DNA of 64,000 bases from Emticicia aquatilis (GTDB lineage: Bacteria; Bacteroidota; Bacteroidia; Cytophagales; Spirosomataceae), in contig NZ_BMKK01000005.1 in assembly GCF_014644295.1 (NCBI RefSeq), positions 434,001 to 498,000 on the forward strand, in the 5' to 3' direction. A program made the translations under genes and the position numbers. Shown in pieces: positions 42,685 to 51,525 of the stretch. Numbering within the stretch: the first letter of the stretch is position 1; every line of letters begins with the position of its first letter. The notes beneath the pieces were generated by a model, which did no database searches, was not told the DNA's origin, and was given only the letters and a program-made list of their open reading frames with translations.

Positions 42685-44085
42685 ATGGAAATAAAATATA
42701 TTCTTGACATTATTTATTTAGTTGCTTCGGTGACTTTCGTGATTGGTTTAAAGATGCTCAGTCACCCCGATTCGGCTCGGAAAGGCAATCTTTATGCGGC
42801 TTTTGGTATGGCATTGGCAATTGTCGGCACAATCTTCCTATACAATCATGCCGACGGTTATACTACCCGTGAACCAATCAAAATCATCTTGATTTTAGCT
42901 GCAATCGGAGTCGGAACCATAGCGGGTTGGCTGACAGCAAGCAAAGTTCAAATGACCAAAATGCCCGAACTCGTTTCCCTCTTCAACGGAATGGGTGGAG
43001 CTTGTGCCGCTATCATCGGTTTGATGGAATATGAGCATAATCTGGGTAAAACTGGTGCATTAGCAACAATCATCGCAGGACTTATCATCGGTTCGGTTTC
43101 ATTTAGTGGAAGCGTCATTGCGTTCTTGAAACTCAACGAAACCATGAAAAAGCCAATCAGAATTCCTTCATATAACATTCTGAATACGGTTGTGATGATT
43201 GCCCTCATTTTATTTGGGGCATACATTGTTTACGCACAACCCGAGCATCTGCTTTTGGTGGTTTTATTATTCGTTTTTGCCTTAGTTTATGGTGTATTAT
43301 TTGTGATTCCAATCGGTGGAGCAGATATGCCTGTGGTTATTTCATTACTCAATTCGTTTACAGGTTTGGCCGCTGCTTTTGGTGGATTTTTATATCAAAA
43401 CCAAGTCATGCTCACAGGTGGAATTTTGGTTGGTTCGGCAGGAACAATCTTGACATTGGCCATGTGTAAAGCCATGAATCGCCCACTAAGCAATGTAATC
43501 TTCGGAGCATTTGGTGGTGGAGCTGCTGCTAGCTCAGGTGCAGAGGTCAATGGAAGTATCAAAGATATTTCTATTTCAGATACAGCTATTTTGATGAATT
43601 ATGCAAAGAAAGTAGTTATCGTTCCTGGTTACGGCTTAGCGGTTGCACAAGCCCAACACGTGATTCACGAATTAGAACTTTTACTTGAAGAGCGTGGTGT
43701 GGAAGTGGTTTATGCCATTCACCCTGTTGCTGGACGTATGCCGGGCCACATGAATGTATTGTTGGCTGAAAGTAATGTTTCGTATGATAAATTGGTCGAA
43801 ATGGAAGACATCAACCCACAATTTGCTACCACCGATGTTGTTTTGGTAGTAGGAGCAAATGACGTGGTAAATCCAGCCGCTAAAACTGACCCATCTTCAC
43901 CTATTTTCGGAATGCCAATTTTGGATGTTGAAAATGCAACAAATATCATCGTCAATAAACGAAGCATGAATGCAGGTTACGCAGGCATCGACAACCTTCT
44001 TTTTTACCAACCAAAAACAAGTATGCTTTTTGGTGATGCCAAAGGCGTTTTGGCAAAGTTGGTGAGTGAGTTGAAGCAGATGTAA
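42685..44085 (+). CDS. pntB: NAD(P) transhydrogenase subunit beta
   Basis: A 466-residue protein. About nine membrane helices (residues 1-260) include the strict LFNGMGGACAAIIGLMEYE loop. The soluble NADP-binding domain III (about 290-466) has VPGYGLAVAQAQHVIHELEL, HPVAGRMPGHMNVLLAE and VGANDVVNPAAKTDPSSPI, all family signatures. It completes the transhydrogenase operon. Its nearby redox partners are the ferredoxin-dependent enzymes of 44.2-49 kb. Confidence 0.97.
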   Translation: MEIKYILDIIYLVASVTFVIGLKMLSHPDSARKGNLYAAFGMALAIVGTIFLYNHADGYTTREPIKIILILAAIGVGTIAGWLTASKVQMTKMPELVSLFNGMGGACAAIIGLMEYEHNLGKTGALATIIAGLIIGSVSFSGSVIAFLKLNETMKKPIRIPSYNILNTVVMIALILFGAYIVYAQPEHLLLVVLLFVFALVYGVLFVIPIGGADMPVVISLLNSFTGLAAAFGGFLYQNQVMLTGGILVGSAGTILTLAMCKAMNRPLSNVIFGAFGGGAAASSGAEVNGSIKDISISDTAILMNYAKKVVIVPGYGLAVAQAQHVIHELELLLEERGVEVVYAIHPVAGRMPGHMNVLLAESNVSYDKLVEMEDINPQFATTDVVLVVGANDVVNPAAKTDPSSPIFGMPILDVENATNIIVNKRSMNAGYAGIDNLLFYQPKTSMLFGDAKGVLAKLVSELKQM

Positions 44086-44215
44086 AACTTGTATTAAATT
44101 AACAAAAACTCATATAATAATTGCCATTTTCAATATTTAACAAAATAATATTTGGCAATACTTTTTAAAATTAAGTAGTTTTACCTACCGATTTCAATTT
44201 AAAACTATTCAACCA

Positions 44216-46009
44216 TTGGAACCAACAAATGTACACGACCCCGAATATTATCATAAGGTCGTAGATTGTCAGTATGCTTGCCCAGCTCATACACCCGTAC
44301 CTGAGTACATCAGACTCATTGCTGCCGAAAAATACACCGAAGCCTACATGGTCAATTGGGAATCGAATGTTTTCCCTGGTGTTTTAGGTCGAACTTGTGA
44401 TAGACCCTGCGAACCAGCGTGTCGCCGTGGTCGTGTTGACGAAGAGCCTGTTGCCATTTGTCGTTTAAAGCGTGTAGCTGCCGATAACAAAGGCGATATA
44501 ACTCATTTGCTCCCTAAGATTCCTTCAAAAGGAAATGGAAAACGCATTGCCTTGATTGGTGCTGGCCCTGCTTCGCTCACAGTTGCCCGTGATTTAGCAC
44601 CATTGGGCTACGAAATTCACGTTTTTGATGAGCAAATCAAAGGTGGAGGTATGATGCGTAGTCAGATTCCATCTTTCCGTTTGCCTGAATCTGTTTTGGA
44701 CGAAGAGGTGAATAATATCCTCAATTTGGGTATTCACCAACACTTCAAAACTTATGTTTCGAGCTTAAAAAGTGTCTTAGATGATGGTTATGATGCCGTT
44801 TTTATCGGAACTGGTGCTCCTCGTGGTCGTGATTTAACAAATCTTCCTGGCCGTGCTGAAGGTGGAGCAAATATCCACGTTGGTATCGAATGGTTGGCAA
44901 GCGTAGCTTTTGAACATACAAAATCAATCGGCAAAAAAGTAATCGTTTTAGGTGGTGGAAATACCGCTATGGACTGCTGCCGTACTTCACGCCGTTTAGG
45001 TGGCGAAGATGTGAAAGTAGTTGTTCGTAGTCCATATTCTGAAATGAAAGCTTCTCCGTGGGAAAAAGAAGATGCCCAACACGAAGATATTCCGATTTTG
45101 GATAATCACGTACCAGTTTCGTTTGTTGCTGAAAATGGCAAACTGAAAGGTATGATGTTCGAGAAAGTTCATGCAGTTTACGATGAAAAAGGCAAACGTT
45201 CACTCGTTCCAACTGGCGAACCGCACGTTTTCATCGAAGCTGACGATGTTTTGGTAGCAATCGGACAAGAAAATTATTTCCCTTGGATTGAGCGTGATTT
45301 AGGAATCGAATTCGATAAATGGGATATGCCAAATGTCGATAGCACTACTTTCCAGTCAACAAATCCGAAAGTTTTCTTTGGTGGAGATGCAGCTCTTGGC
45401 CCTAAAAACGTCATTACGGCTGTTGCACAAGGTCACTCAGCAGCAGTTTCAATAGATTTATATTGTCAAGGAAAACCGCTTGATGTTCGCCCAGACCCAT
45501 TCACAAATTTGGTTTCTCAGAAAATGGGAATCCACGAATGGAGCTACGATAGCATTGTTACGAACGACGACCGCTTTGTTGTGCCACAAGCCGAAAAAGC
45601 ACTTACATTAAAAGACCGCAAAAAAGAAGTTGAACTCGGTTTCGATAAATTAGTAGGTTTCAAAGAAGCCGAACGTTGCCTCAACTGCGATGTACAAACC
45701 GTTTTCACCGAAAATCGTTGTATCGAGTGCGATGCTTGTATGGATATTTGTCCAACCGACTGTATCACATTTACGGTCAATGGTACAGAAGAAGACCTTC
45801 GTACACGCCTCAAAGCACCTTCTTTACACTTAAATCAAGACCTTTTGGTGTCTGATACTTTGGCAGCAACTGGCCGAGTAATGGTAAAAGATGAAGATGT
45901 TTGTCTGCACTGCGGTTTGTGTGCAGAGCGTTGCCCTACTTCGGCTTGGGATATGCAGAAGTTTTTCTATAATACAACTAAGGCACATCATGGTTGCGGA
46001 AGCCATTGA
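44216..46009 (+). CDS. GltD-like FAD/NAD(P) oxidoreductase with C-terminal 2[4Fe-4S] ferredoxin domain
   Basis: A 597-residue cytosolic protein. The N-terminal iron-sulfur domain has CQYACPAHTPVPEY near 17-30 and CDRPCEPACRRG near 61-72, as in glutamate synthase small subunit and NfnB. FAD and NAD(P) sites follow (ALIGAGPASLTVARDLAPLG near 118-137, VIVLGGGNTAMDCCR). Two [4Fe-4S] motifs end the chain: CIECDACMDICPTDC and CLHCGLCAERCP. The start is TTG at 44216, and the N-terminus matches the family. It precedes the 2-oxoacid:ferredoxin oxidoreductase genes and probably exchanges electrons between ferredoxin and NAD(P)H (inference). Confidence 0.9.
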   Translation: MEPTNVHDPEYYHKVVDCQYACPAHTPVPEYIRLIAAEKYTEAYMVNWESNVFPGVLGRTCDRPCEPACRRGRVDEEPVAICRLKRVAADNKGDITHLLPKIPSKGNGKRIALIGAGPASLTVARDLAPLGYEIHVFDEQIKGGGMMRSQIPSFRLPESVLDEEVNNILNLGIHQHFKTYVSSLKSVLDDGYDAVFIGTGAPRGRDLTNLPGRAEGGANIHVGIEWLASVAFEHTKSIGKKVIVLGGGNTAMDCCRTSRRLGGEDVKVVVRSPYSEMKASPWEKEDAQHEDIPILDNHVPVSFVAENGKLKGMMFEKVHAVYDEKGKRSLVPTGEPHVFIEADDVLVAIGQENYFPWIERDLGIEFDKWDMPNVDSTTFQSTNPKVFFGGDAALGPKNVITAVAQGHSAAVSIDLYCQGKPLDVRPDPFTNLVSQKMGIHEWSYDSIVTNDDRFVVPQAEKALTLKDRKKEVELGFDKLVGFKEAERCLNCDVQTVFTENRCIECDACMDICPTDCITFTVNGTEEDLRTRLKAPSLHLNQDLLVSDTLAATGRVMVKDEDVCLHCGLCAERCPTSAWDMQKFFYNTTKAHHGCGSH

Positions 46010-46013
46010 TGTA

Positions 46014-46034
46014 GAACAAGTCTCCGACTTGTTC
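46014..46034. repeat. GAACAAGTCTCCGACTTGTTC palindrome
   Basis: An 8-bp stem between the GltD-like gene and korA. Its centre resembles the ACAAGTCTCTGACTTGT core of the larger repeat at 49665, 53082 and 57999. Confidence 0.55.
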
Positions 46035-46080
46035 CTTTGCAATAAATTAAATGAAATTTCCTCTTTTTGAGAATGTTAAT

Positions 46081-47880
46081 ATGACACAAGTTAACGATTT
46101 TGTAGTACGCTTTGCCAACGTAAACGGTACTGGTTCGGCCAGTGCCAATAGTATGTTTGCTAAAGCTATTTTTAGGATGGGAGTTCCTGTTACACCAAAA
46201 AACATTTTCCCATCCAATATCCAAGGATTACCGACTTGGTACGAAGTGCGAGTAAGCGAAAAAGGTTATTTGGGTCGCCGAGAAGGTATTGATTTGATGG
46301 TTTCGGTCAATCCACAAAGTATGTTGAAAGATGTACAAAGTGTGCGTTCGGGCGGATATTTTATGTACGATAGCACCAAACCGCTACACAAAGAATATAT
46401 TCGTGAAGACATTACTTATCTCGGAATTCCGTTGATGGGTATTTGTATGGAACAATACACCGACCCTCGTCAACGCCAATTATTCAAAAATATTATTTAT
46501 GTTGGAGCATTATCAGCTCTATTGGATATTGAATTTGCAGTTTTAGAACAACTTTTAGCTGAACAATTCAAAGGCAAAGAAAAGTTAATTCCAGCCAACG
46601 TTCAAGCTTTACAGTTGGGCGTAAAATATGTGCAAGAAAATTTTCAATTTCCGCTCGAAATTCGTGTCGAAAGACGTGATTTAGTAGGAAACCGAATCAT
46701 GTTTGATGGAAACGGTGCTTGCGGACTCGGTGCTGTTTATGCAGGAGCAACCGTAGCAGCTTGGTATCCAATCACGCCATCTACTTCGGTAGTAGAGAAG
46801 TTTGAAAAATATGCCAAGAAATTCCGTACGGATAAAGAAACTGGCGAGAAAAATTACGCAATCGTTCAAGCAGAAGATGAACTTGCCGCCATCGGCATGG
46901 TTATCGGAGCAAACTGGAATGGTGCGAGGTCGTTTACTGCCACTTCAGGCCCAGGGGTTTCGTTGATGAACGAATTTTTGGGTTTAGGATATTTTGCCGA
47001 AATTCCAGCCGTTTTGATTGATGTGCAGCGTACTGGCCCTTCAACGGGTATGCCAACTCGTACACAACAATCAGACATTACAATTTCGGCTTATGCTTCA
47101 CATGGTGACACAAAACACGTTTTACTTTTCCCGAGCAATCCGAAAGATTGTTTTGAACTAACAGCCGATGCTTTCGATTTGGCCGAAAGATTACAAACGC
47201 CAATCATCGTTTTGACAGATTTGGATTTAGGCATGAACGACCACATGAGCGAGCCGTTTGAGTGGAATCCTGAACGTAAATATGACCGAGGTAAGGTTTA
47301 TACTGCCGAAGATTTAGAAAATATGGGACGTTTCGGGCGTTACTTAGATTCTGATGGCGACGGTATTCCGTACAGAACTTACCCAGGTACGCACCCAACC
47401 AAAGGTTCGTATTTTACTCGTGGTACTTCTCGTGACGAATATGCAGTTTATACCGAAGATAGTGCTGTTTATGTAAGAAATATGCAGCGTTTGGAGAAAA
47501 AATGGGAAACAGCCAAAGACCTTGTGCCAAAACCATATTTCTACCAAGAGAAAAATATGAGTCCGCTGGGCGTGATTTTCTTCGGAACTTCTACTTATTC
47601 ATCGGAAGAAGCAATCGACTTATTGCGTGAACAAGATGTGGTGCTTGATGCCATGCAATTGAAAGCTTTTCCTTTCAATAAAGACGTGGAACAATTCATC
47701 GAAGACCATGAGGTTGTTTTTGTGATTGAGCAAAACCGTGATGCCCAAATGCGTTCGTTGCTTATCAATGAACTCGAAATTAATCCTAAGAAATTGATTC
47801 GTGTCTTGAATTATGACGGAATGCCAATTACGGCTGATAAAATTGTGAAAGAAATTAGTAAAAATCTGACTATTGCTTAG
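46081..47880 (+). CDS. korA: 2-oxoacid:acceptor oxidoreductase, fused gamma-alpha subunit
   Basis: A 599-residue protein. Residues about 1-190 are the gamma domain (VNDFVVRFANVNGTGSASAN, then IQGLPTWYEVRVSEKGYLGR). The alpha domain follows (MFDGNGACGLGAVYAGATV, WYPITPSTSVVEKFEKYA, QAEDELAAIGMVIGANWNGA, ATSGPGVSLMNEFLG). This fused gamma-alpha form is usual in Bacteroidota KGOR-type enzymes. With KorB it converts 2-oxoglutarate (or another 2-oxoacid) to acyl-CoA with reduction of ferredoxin. An in-frame ATG at 46051 would add 10 residues next to a palindromic repeat; 46081 gives the usual start. Confidence 0.93.
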   Translation: MTQVNDFVVRFANVNGTGSASANSMFAKAIFRMGVPVTPKNIFPSNIQGLPTWYEVRVSEKGYLGRREGIDLMVSVNPQSMLKDVQSVRSGGYFMYDSTKPLHKEYIREDITYLGIPLMGICMEQYTDPRQRQLFKNIIYVGALSALLDIEFAVLEQLLAEQFKGKEKLIPANVQALQLGVKYVQENFQFPLEIRVERRDLVGNRIMFDGNGACGLGAVYAGATVAAWYPITPSTSVVEKFEKYAKKFRTDKETGEKNYAIVQAEDELAAIGMVIGANWNGARSFTATSGPGVSLMNEFLGLGYFAEIPAVLIDVQRTGPSTGMPTRTQQSDITISAYASHGDTKHVLLFPSNPKDCFELTADAFDLAERLQTPIIVLTDLDLGMNDHMSEPFEWNPERKYDRGKVYTAEDLENMGRFGRYLDSDGDGIPYRTYPGTHPTKGSYFTRGTSRDEYAVYTEDSAVYVRNMQRLEKKWETAKDLVPKPYFYQEKNMSPLGVIFFGTSTYSSEEAIDLLREQDVVLDAMQLKAFPFNKDVEQFIEDHEVVFVIEQNRDAQMRSLLINELEINPKKLIRVLNYDGMPITADKIVKEISKNLTIA

Positions 47881-48004
47881 GTTTGGATTGAATCTAAAAA
47901 CAGTTTATCAAACATTAATTAAAGCGTCTAAATTTTACATAAAGAATTGCCTGTAAACGAACTAACATTCGTAAATCGTAATTCATAAATCGTAAATCAA
48001 AAAT

Positions 48005-49051
48005 ATGACATACGTTCGTCCGACCTTTAGGCATCCAGATTTGCCAAAAAACAAAATAAATTTTACTAAAAAAGACTACGAAGGAGCTTTATCAACGCTT
48101 TGTGCTGGTTGTGGACACGATTCTATCAGTGGAGCAATCGCCCAAGCTTGTTTTGAACTTTCGGTTGAGCCACACCGAATTGCCAAGCTTTCGGGTATCG
48201 GTTGTTCATCAAAAACTCCAGCTTATTTCCTCGGAAACTCGCACGGTTTTAATTCAGTCCACGGACGTATGCCTTCGGTGGCTACGGGTGCGTACTTGGC
48301 TAACCGTGACTTGGTTTACTTTGGTGTTTCGGGCGATGGCGATTCTGCTTCAATCGGAATGGGGCAATTTGTTCATGCCATTCGCCGTAACCTTAATATG
48401 GTTTACGTAGTAATGAATAATGGTTGCTACGGCCTTACAAAAGGGCAAGATTCTGCTACGGCAGATAACGGCTCAAAAAGTAAAGCTGGCTCAACAAATC
48501 TCTTTAATGCCATTGATTTAGTGGGTTTAGGGCTTGAGCTGGGAGCTACTTTTGTGGCTCGTAGCTTCTCAGGCGATAAAACGCAGTTGATTCCGCTTAT
48601 CAAAGCCGCTATTTCTCACCCAGGTTTTGCTTTGATTGATGTCATTTCTCCTTGTGTAACTTTCAATAATAACGTAGGTTCTACAAAATCTTACGATTAT
48701 GTGCGTGAGCATATCGAAGCTACTTCAACCGTAGATTTCGTACCAGTGATGGAAGAAATTACGGCAAGTTACGATGATGCCAAAGAAGTAACGCTGCACG
48801 ATGGCTCAGCATTGCACTTACAAAAATTACATCAAGGCTGGAATCCAGAAGATAAACTTTCGGCCATGAATGCCATTCAAAATTCAAAAGAAAAAGGCGA
48901 AATCTTGACAGGCTTGATTTATATAGAGCCAAATACGAATGCTTTGCACGATGTGCTTCAAACAACCAAAACTCCATTGAACACCCTCAAAGAAGACCTT
49001 CTTTGTCCAGGTGTTGATGCTTTGGAAGCTTTGAATCAAAGTTTGAGGTAG
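48005..49051 (+). CDS. korB: 2-oxoacid:acceptor oxidoreductase, beta subunit (TPP)
   Basis: A 348-residue TPP-binding subunit. The N-terminal LCAGCGHDSISGAIAQA carries Cys ligands. The TPP motif is GDGDSASIGMGQFVHAIRRN near 118-137, ending VVMNNGCYGLTKGQDSAT. It pairs with KorA to give the alpha2beta2 enzyme. The [4Fe-4S] clusters for electron exit are probably supplied by the GltD-like partner or a free ferredoxin (inference). Upstream is a CGTAAATC word repeat and downstream a good terminator. Confidence 0.95.
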   Translation: MTYVRPTFRHPDLPKNKINFTKKDYEGALSTLCAGCGHDSISGAIAQACFELSVEPHRIAKLSGIGCSSKTPAYFLGNSHGFNSVHGRMPSVATGAYLANRDLVYFGVSGDGDSASIGMGQFVHAIRRNLNMVYVVMNNGCYGLTKGQDSATADNGSKSKAGSTNLFNAIDLVGLGLELGATFVARSFSGDKTQLIPLIKAAISHPGFALIDVISPCVTFNNNVGSTKSYDYVREHIEATSTVDFVPVMEEITASYDDAKEVTLHDGSALHLQKLHQGWNPEDKLSAMNAIQNSKEKGEILTGLIYIEPNTNALHDVLQTTKTPLNTLKEDLLCPGVDALEALNQSLR

Positions 49052-49072
49052 AAAATGTTTTAAGATAAATTG

Positions 49073-49110
49073 AAAACGCTCAGGAGATTTTGGTTTCTTG
49101 AGCGTTTTTT
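49073..49110 (+). terminator. Rho-independent terminator after korB
   Basis: AAAACGCTCA (49073-49082) and TGAGCGTTTT (49099-49108) form a 10-bp stem, then a T run. Confidence 0.9.
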
Positions 49111-49162
49111 ATAGTATAGTTTAACAAAATGGCGAACAATTATTTTCAAGTCAATTAATCAA

Positions 49163-49603
49163 ATGAAAAAAGCATTGAGTGTTCGGATTAATCTAATAAA
49201 CCCACCTATTGGGGTAGATTTTGGCTTACAAAAAGGCTCTGGAAATAATTACACAATTATCCAAAAGCAACGTGCTACCACTAATGATTTGATTTTTGAA
49301 TTTTCAGTTCTAATAAAAGATGATGCCGAGAAAAAGCATTCACCGAAGTTTTCGGGTGATTTTGTTCAAGGCTCAAGTGATAAATTCGTTTACATCGGTA
49401 TCGGGGCTTTTGTTGGTCAATTCGATTGTATTTGGTCGAGGAGGCTCAAAGTTCCTCTGACTGGAATAACTTGGGAGCAAGTGGAGCAATTATACAATAA
49501 TCCTAAGGCAGTTTTAGAAACTTATGTGCCAGGTACAGGAAAAGATGGTAGTCCAAATTGTGCAACAGTAAAACCATTTGCAGGATGGCTCATCAAAGAG
49601 TAA
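49163..49603 (+). CDS. DUF5990-family protein
   Basis: A 146-residue cytosolic protein resembling DUF5990, a small domain of unknown function in Bacteroidota and other phyla. Typical features are the N-terminal VRINLINPPIGVDFGLQKGS, the central beta sequence DFVQGSSDKFVYIGIG and C-terminal VPGTGKDGSPNCATVKPFAG. No catalytic residue can be inferred. It is monocistronic between a terminator and a repeat. Confidence 0.75.
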   Translation: MKKALSVRINLINPPIGVDFGLQKGSGNNYTIIQKQRATTNDLIFEFSVLIKDDAEKKHSPKFSGDFVQGSSDKFVYIGIGAFVGQFDCIWSRRLKVPLTGITWEQVEQLYNNPKAVLETYVPGTGKDGSPNCATVKPFAGWLIKE

Positions 49604-49664
49604 ATAAAAAATCACAGTTGGTCATTGATAAATACTTTAAGTATGGCTAAACCCTCATATCCCC

Positions 49665-49705
49665 CGCTGGTGCAAGTCTCTGACTTGTACCAAATTTATC
49701 GCAAG
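49665..49705. repeat. Dispersed palindromic element, left part
   Basis: 41 bp (CGCTGGTGCAAGTCTCTGAC, then TTGTACCAAATTTATCGCAAG) identical to 53082-53122. The right half is shortened to CAGCTCCACTCGTACC. It is part of the same family as the copies at 53082-53184 and 57999-58100. The gap 49604-49730 has no gene. Confidence 0.85.
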
Positions 49706-49730
49706 CAGCTCCACTCGTACCTTTTTAATA

Positions 49731-51182
49731 TCAATTATCGGTTGATTGCTTACCTTCAACGACTTTTTTAGGCAATACTTTTTGTATTGGCATATCATCA
49801 ATTGAACTTGGGCCTTCAACGACTCGCTTAGCATCAGCTTTACGAATATTACTAATATTAGCCTTTTCGTTTTCAATATAATTAACTCCCATTGAAACTG
49901 GTTTCTGATGAGCCTCTGGTGTGTAGTATTTTCCTTTAGCATAAGTAGGTTTTTCTTCTTCAGCAGCCATTGTATTGACATACTTCATATAGCCATCATT
50001 TCGAGTTGCTTTTACCTCCCAACTTACTTTTACATTTGGCTTACTTGTTTCTATTACAAATTCATTTCCCTTTATCTCTTCGCTAACGATTGCTTGAGCA
50101 AAAGTGCCAATAACTGTTAATTGGTAACGAAAATCTTTATTTATGGCTGCAAAATAATCTGGAAGTTTGACAGTTGCTTTGCCGTTTGCATCGGTTGTAG
50201 TATTTCCACTGTACATATTCAATACATCTGGGCTTTCGATGGCAAAATGGTGAAGAATTTTATTCTCTGGGTCGAGAGGGTGGTCTATTGTAAAAGGCTT
50301 AGGCCCTGTAGTTGTTAGGGTACCACTCACATAAACTTTTCCTATAAAATAACCAGCGTAAGAGGTAGCGTTATTGATATTATCTTTTGAAAAAAGAGAG
50401 ATATTATAACTTGCACCAGTTCCAGTGGTATTTGTTTCTGAAAAAATACCAAAGTTTTGGCTTGTTCCTCCGTCAGCACACGAGTATATTCCTATTTTAT
50501 TTGACCCTACTCCATTTAAATCTTTAGTTGCCATTATTGTGGTTGCTGTAAAACTACTTGTAGTTGTATAGGTATTATTTGTACTATTTACTCCACTTAT
50601 CTCAACTTTTGCTACAGGGTTATCTTGACCTATACCTACATTCCCTGTCCCATTCTGAACCACAAAACGGCTACCTCCTCCACCTAATTCAAAAATTTCC
50701 AAATTATCGTCCGCAGGTCTATTCCTAAGATTCCATTGGTTAACTCCTGCTCTTGCAAAACGTATCGCAGCATCACCAGAAGCACCATCTATGTCAATCA
50801 CAGAAAATGATGATGAGGACTTATTACGAATACCGGTCGAACCACCATGCAAGACATCCAATCGGTAGGAGGGTGATGTTGTTTCCCCAATACCTACATT
50901 CCCTGTTCCGTCTTGAATGACAAAACGGCTACCTCCTCCACCTAATTCAAAAATTTCTAAGTAATCGTCCGCAGGCCTATTCCTAATATTCCACTGATTA
51001 GTTCCTGCTTTGGCAAAACGTAGAGCTGCATCACCAGAAGCACCATCTATATCAACAACAGAGAAGCTACCCGTAGATTTTGAACGAATTCCTGTAGAAC
51101 CAGAATGAATAATATCATTCGGATACTGTGCTTTTGCTACAAAAGAAAGTAGTACAAGTAAAGTAAAAAAATATTTTTTCAT
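49731..51182 (-). CDS. Secreted repeat protein with intramolecular 86-residue duplication
   Basis: A 483-residue exported protein (signal ending AKAQ, about residue 19). Two tandem units of 86 residues begin at about residues 26 and 112: HSGSTGIRSKSTGSFSVVDI and HGGSTGIRNKSSSSFSVIDI, each continuing through RNRPADDxLEIFELGGGGSR and ending DGTGNVGIG or NGTGNVGIG. This NVGIG form occurs in tail-fibre-like and T9SS-associated surface proteins. The last third contains PFTIDHPLDPENKILHHFAI, a domain seen in intramolecular-chaperone-like tail proteins, and a Lys-rich end. It probably lies on the cell surface. It is divergent from the propeller gene at 51526. Confidence 0.78.
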   Translation of the reverse strand: MKKYFFTLLVLLSFVAKAQYPNDIIHSGSTGIRSKSTGSFSVVDIDGASGDAALRFAKAGTNQWNIRNRPADDYLEIFELGGGGSRFVIQDGTGNVGIGETTSPSYRLDVLHGGSTGIRNKSSSSFSVIDIDGASGDAAIRFARAGVNQWNLRNRPADDNLEIFELGGGGSRFVVQNGTGNVGIGQDNPVAKVEISGVNSTNNTYTTTSSFTATTIMATKDLNGVGSNKIGIYSCADGGTSQNFGIFSETNTTGTGASYNISLFSKDNINNATSYAGYFIGKVYVSGTLTTTGPKPFTIDHPLDPENKILHHFAIESPDVLNMYSGNTTTDANGKATVKLPDYFAAINKDFRYQLTVIGTFAQAIVSEEIKGNEFVIETSKPNVKVSWEVKATRNDGYMKYVNTMAAEEEKPTYAKGKYYTPEAHQKPVSMGVNYIENEKANISNIRKADAKRVVEGPSSIDDMPIQKVLPKKVVEGKQSTDN

Positions 51183-51213
51183 GTTATTTATTAAATTATA
51201 AGTTAATCTTAAT

Positions 51214-51283
51214 CAAATCTATAAGATATTTTTTTTCTTATACATAGGTTTTTACTAAGTGGTAAGAAATTTTACTGAGTGGT
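51214..51283 (-). promoter_or_regulatory. -7 box and two direct repeats upstream of the 86-residue-repeat gene
   Basis: On the minus strand a -7 box TAGATTTG is at 51221-51214. Upstream lie two copies of ACCACTYAGTAAAA (reverse of TTTTACTRAGTGGT) at 51263-51250 and 51283-51270, exactly 20 bp apart and directly ahead of where a -33 element belongs. A regulator binding on one helix face is implied. Confidence 0.5.
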
Positions 51284-51439
51284 CTTTTAAGCATTACCTT
51301 TTGGGGATATAACATAAAAATACTTTACTGCTATTTCTTTAAAATTACAGTTTTCTACATTTTTTACTGTCTCATGTCTATAATATGTTACAAAGAATAT
51401 TACAGGCATTTTTATGATTTCACTTGTAGATATGACAAA

Positions 51440-51470
51440 TTGTAAATTAAAAATTATCTATATATATTTG
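51440..51470 (+). promoter_or_regulatory. Promoter of the seven-bladed propeller gene
   Basis: TTG (51440-51442), 20 bp, then TATATTTG (51463-51470). The ATG follows at 51526. The 343-bp gap between the two divergent genes otherwise contains only AT-rich sequence and the direct repeats above. Confidence 0.55.
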
Positions 51471-51525
51471 ATTCTCTAACTTAAAATTAAGCTTTTTTTC
51501 ATAAACAAATATTCTACAAACTTTG

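Noticed and set aside
49731-51182. Prophage tail fibre
   Set aside because: Similarity to tail-fibre style repeats is seen, but there is a Sec signal peptide and no other phage gene within the window.
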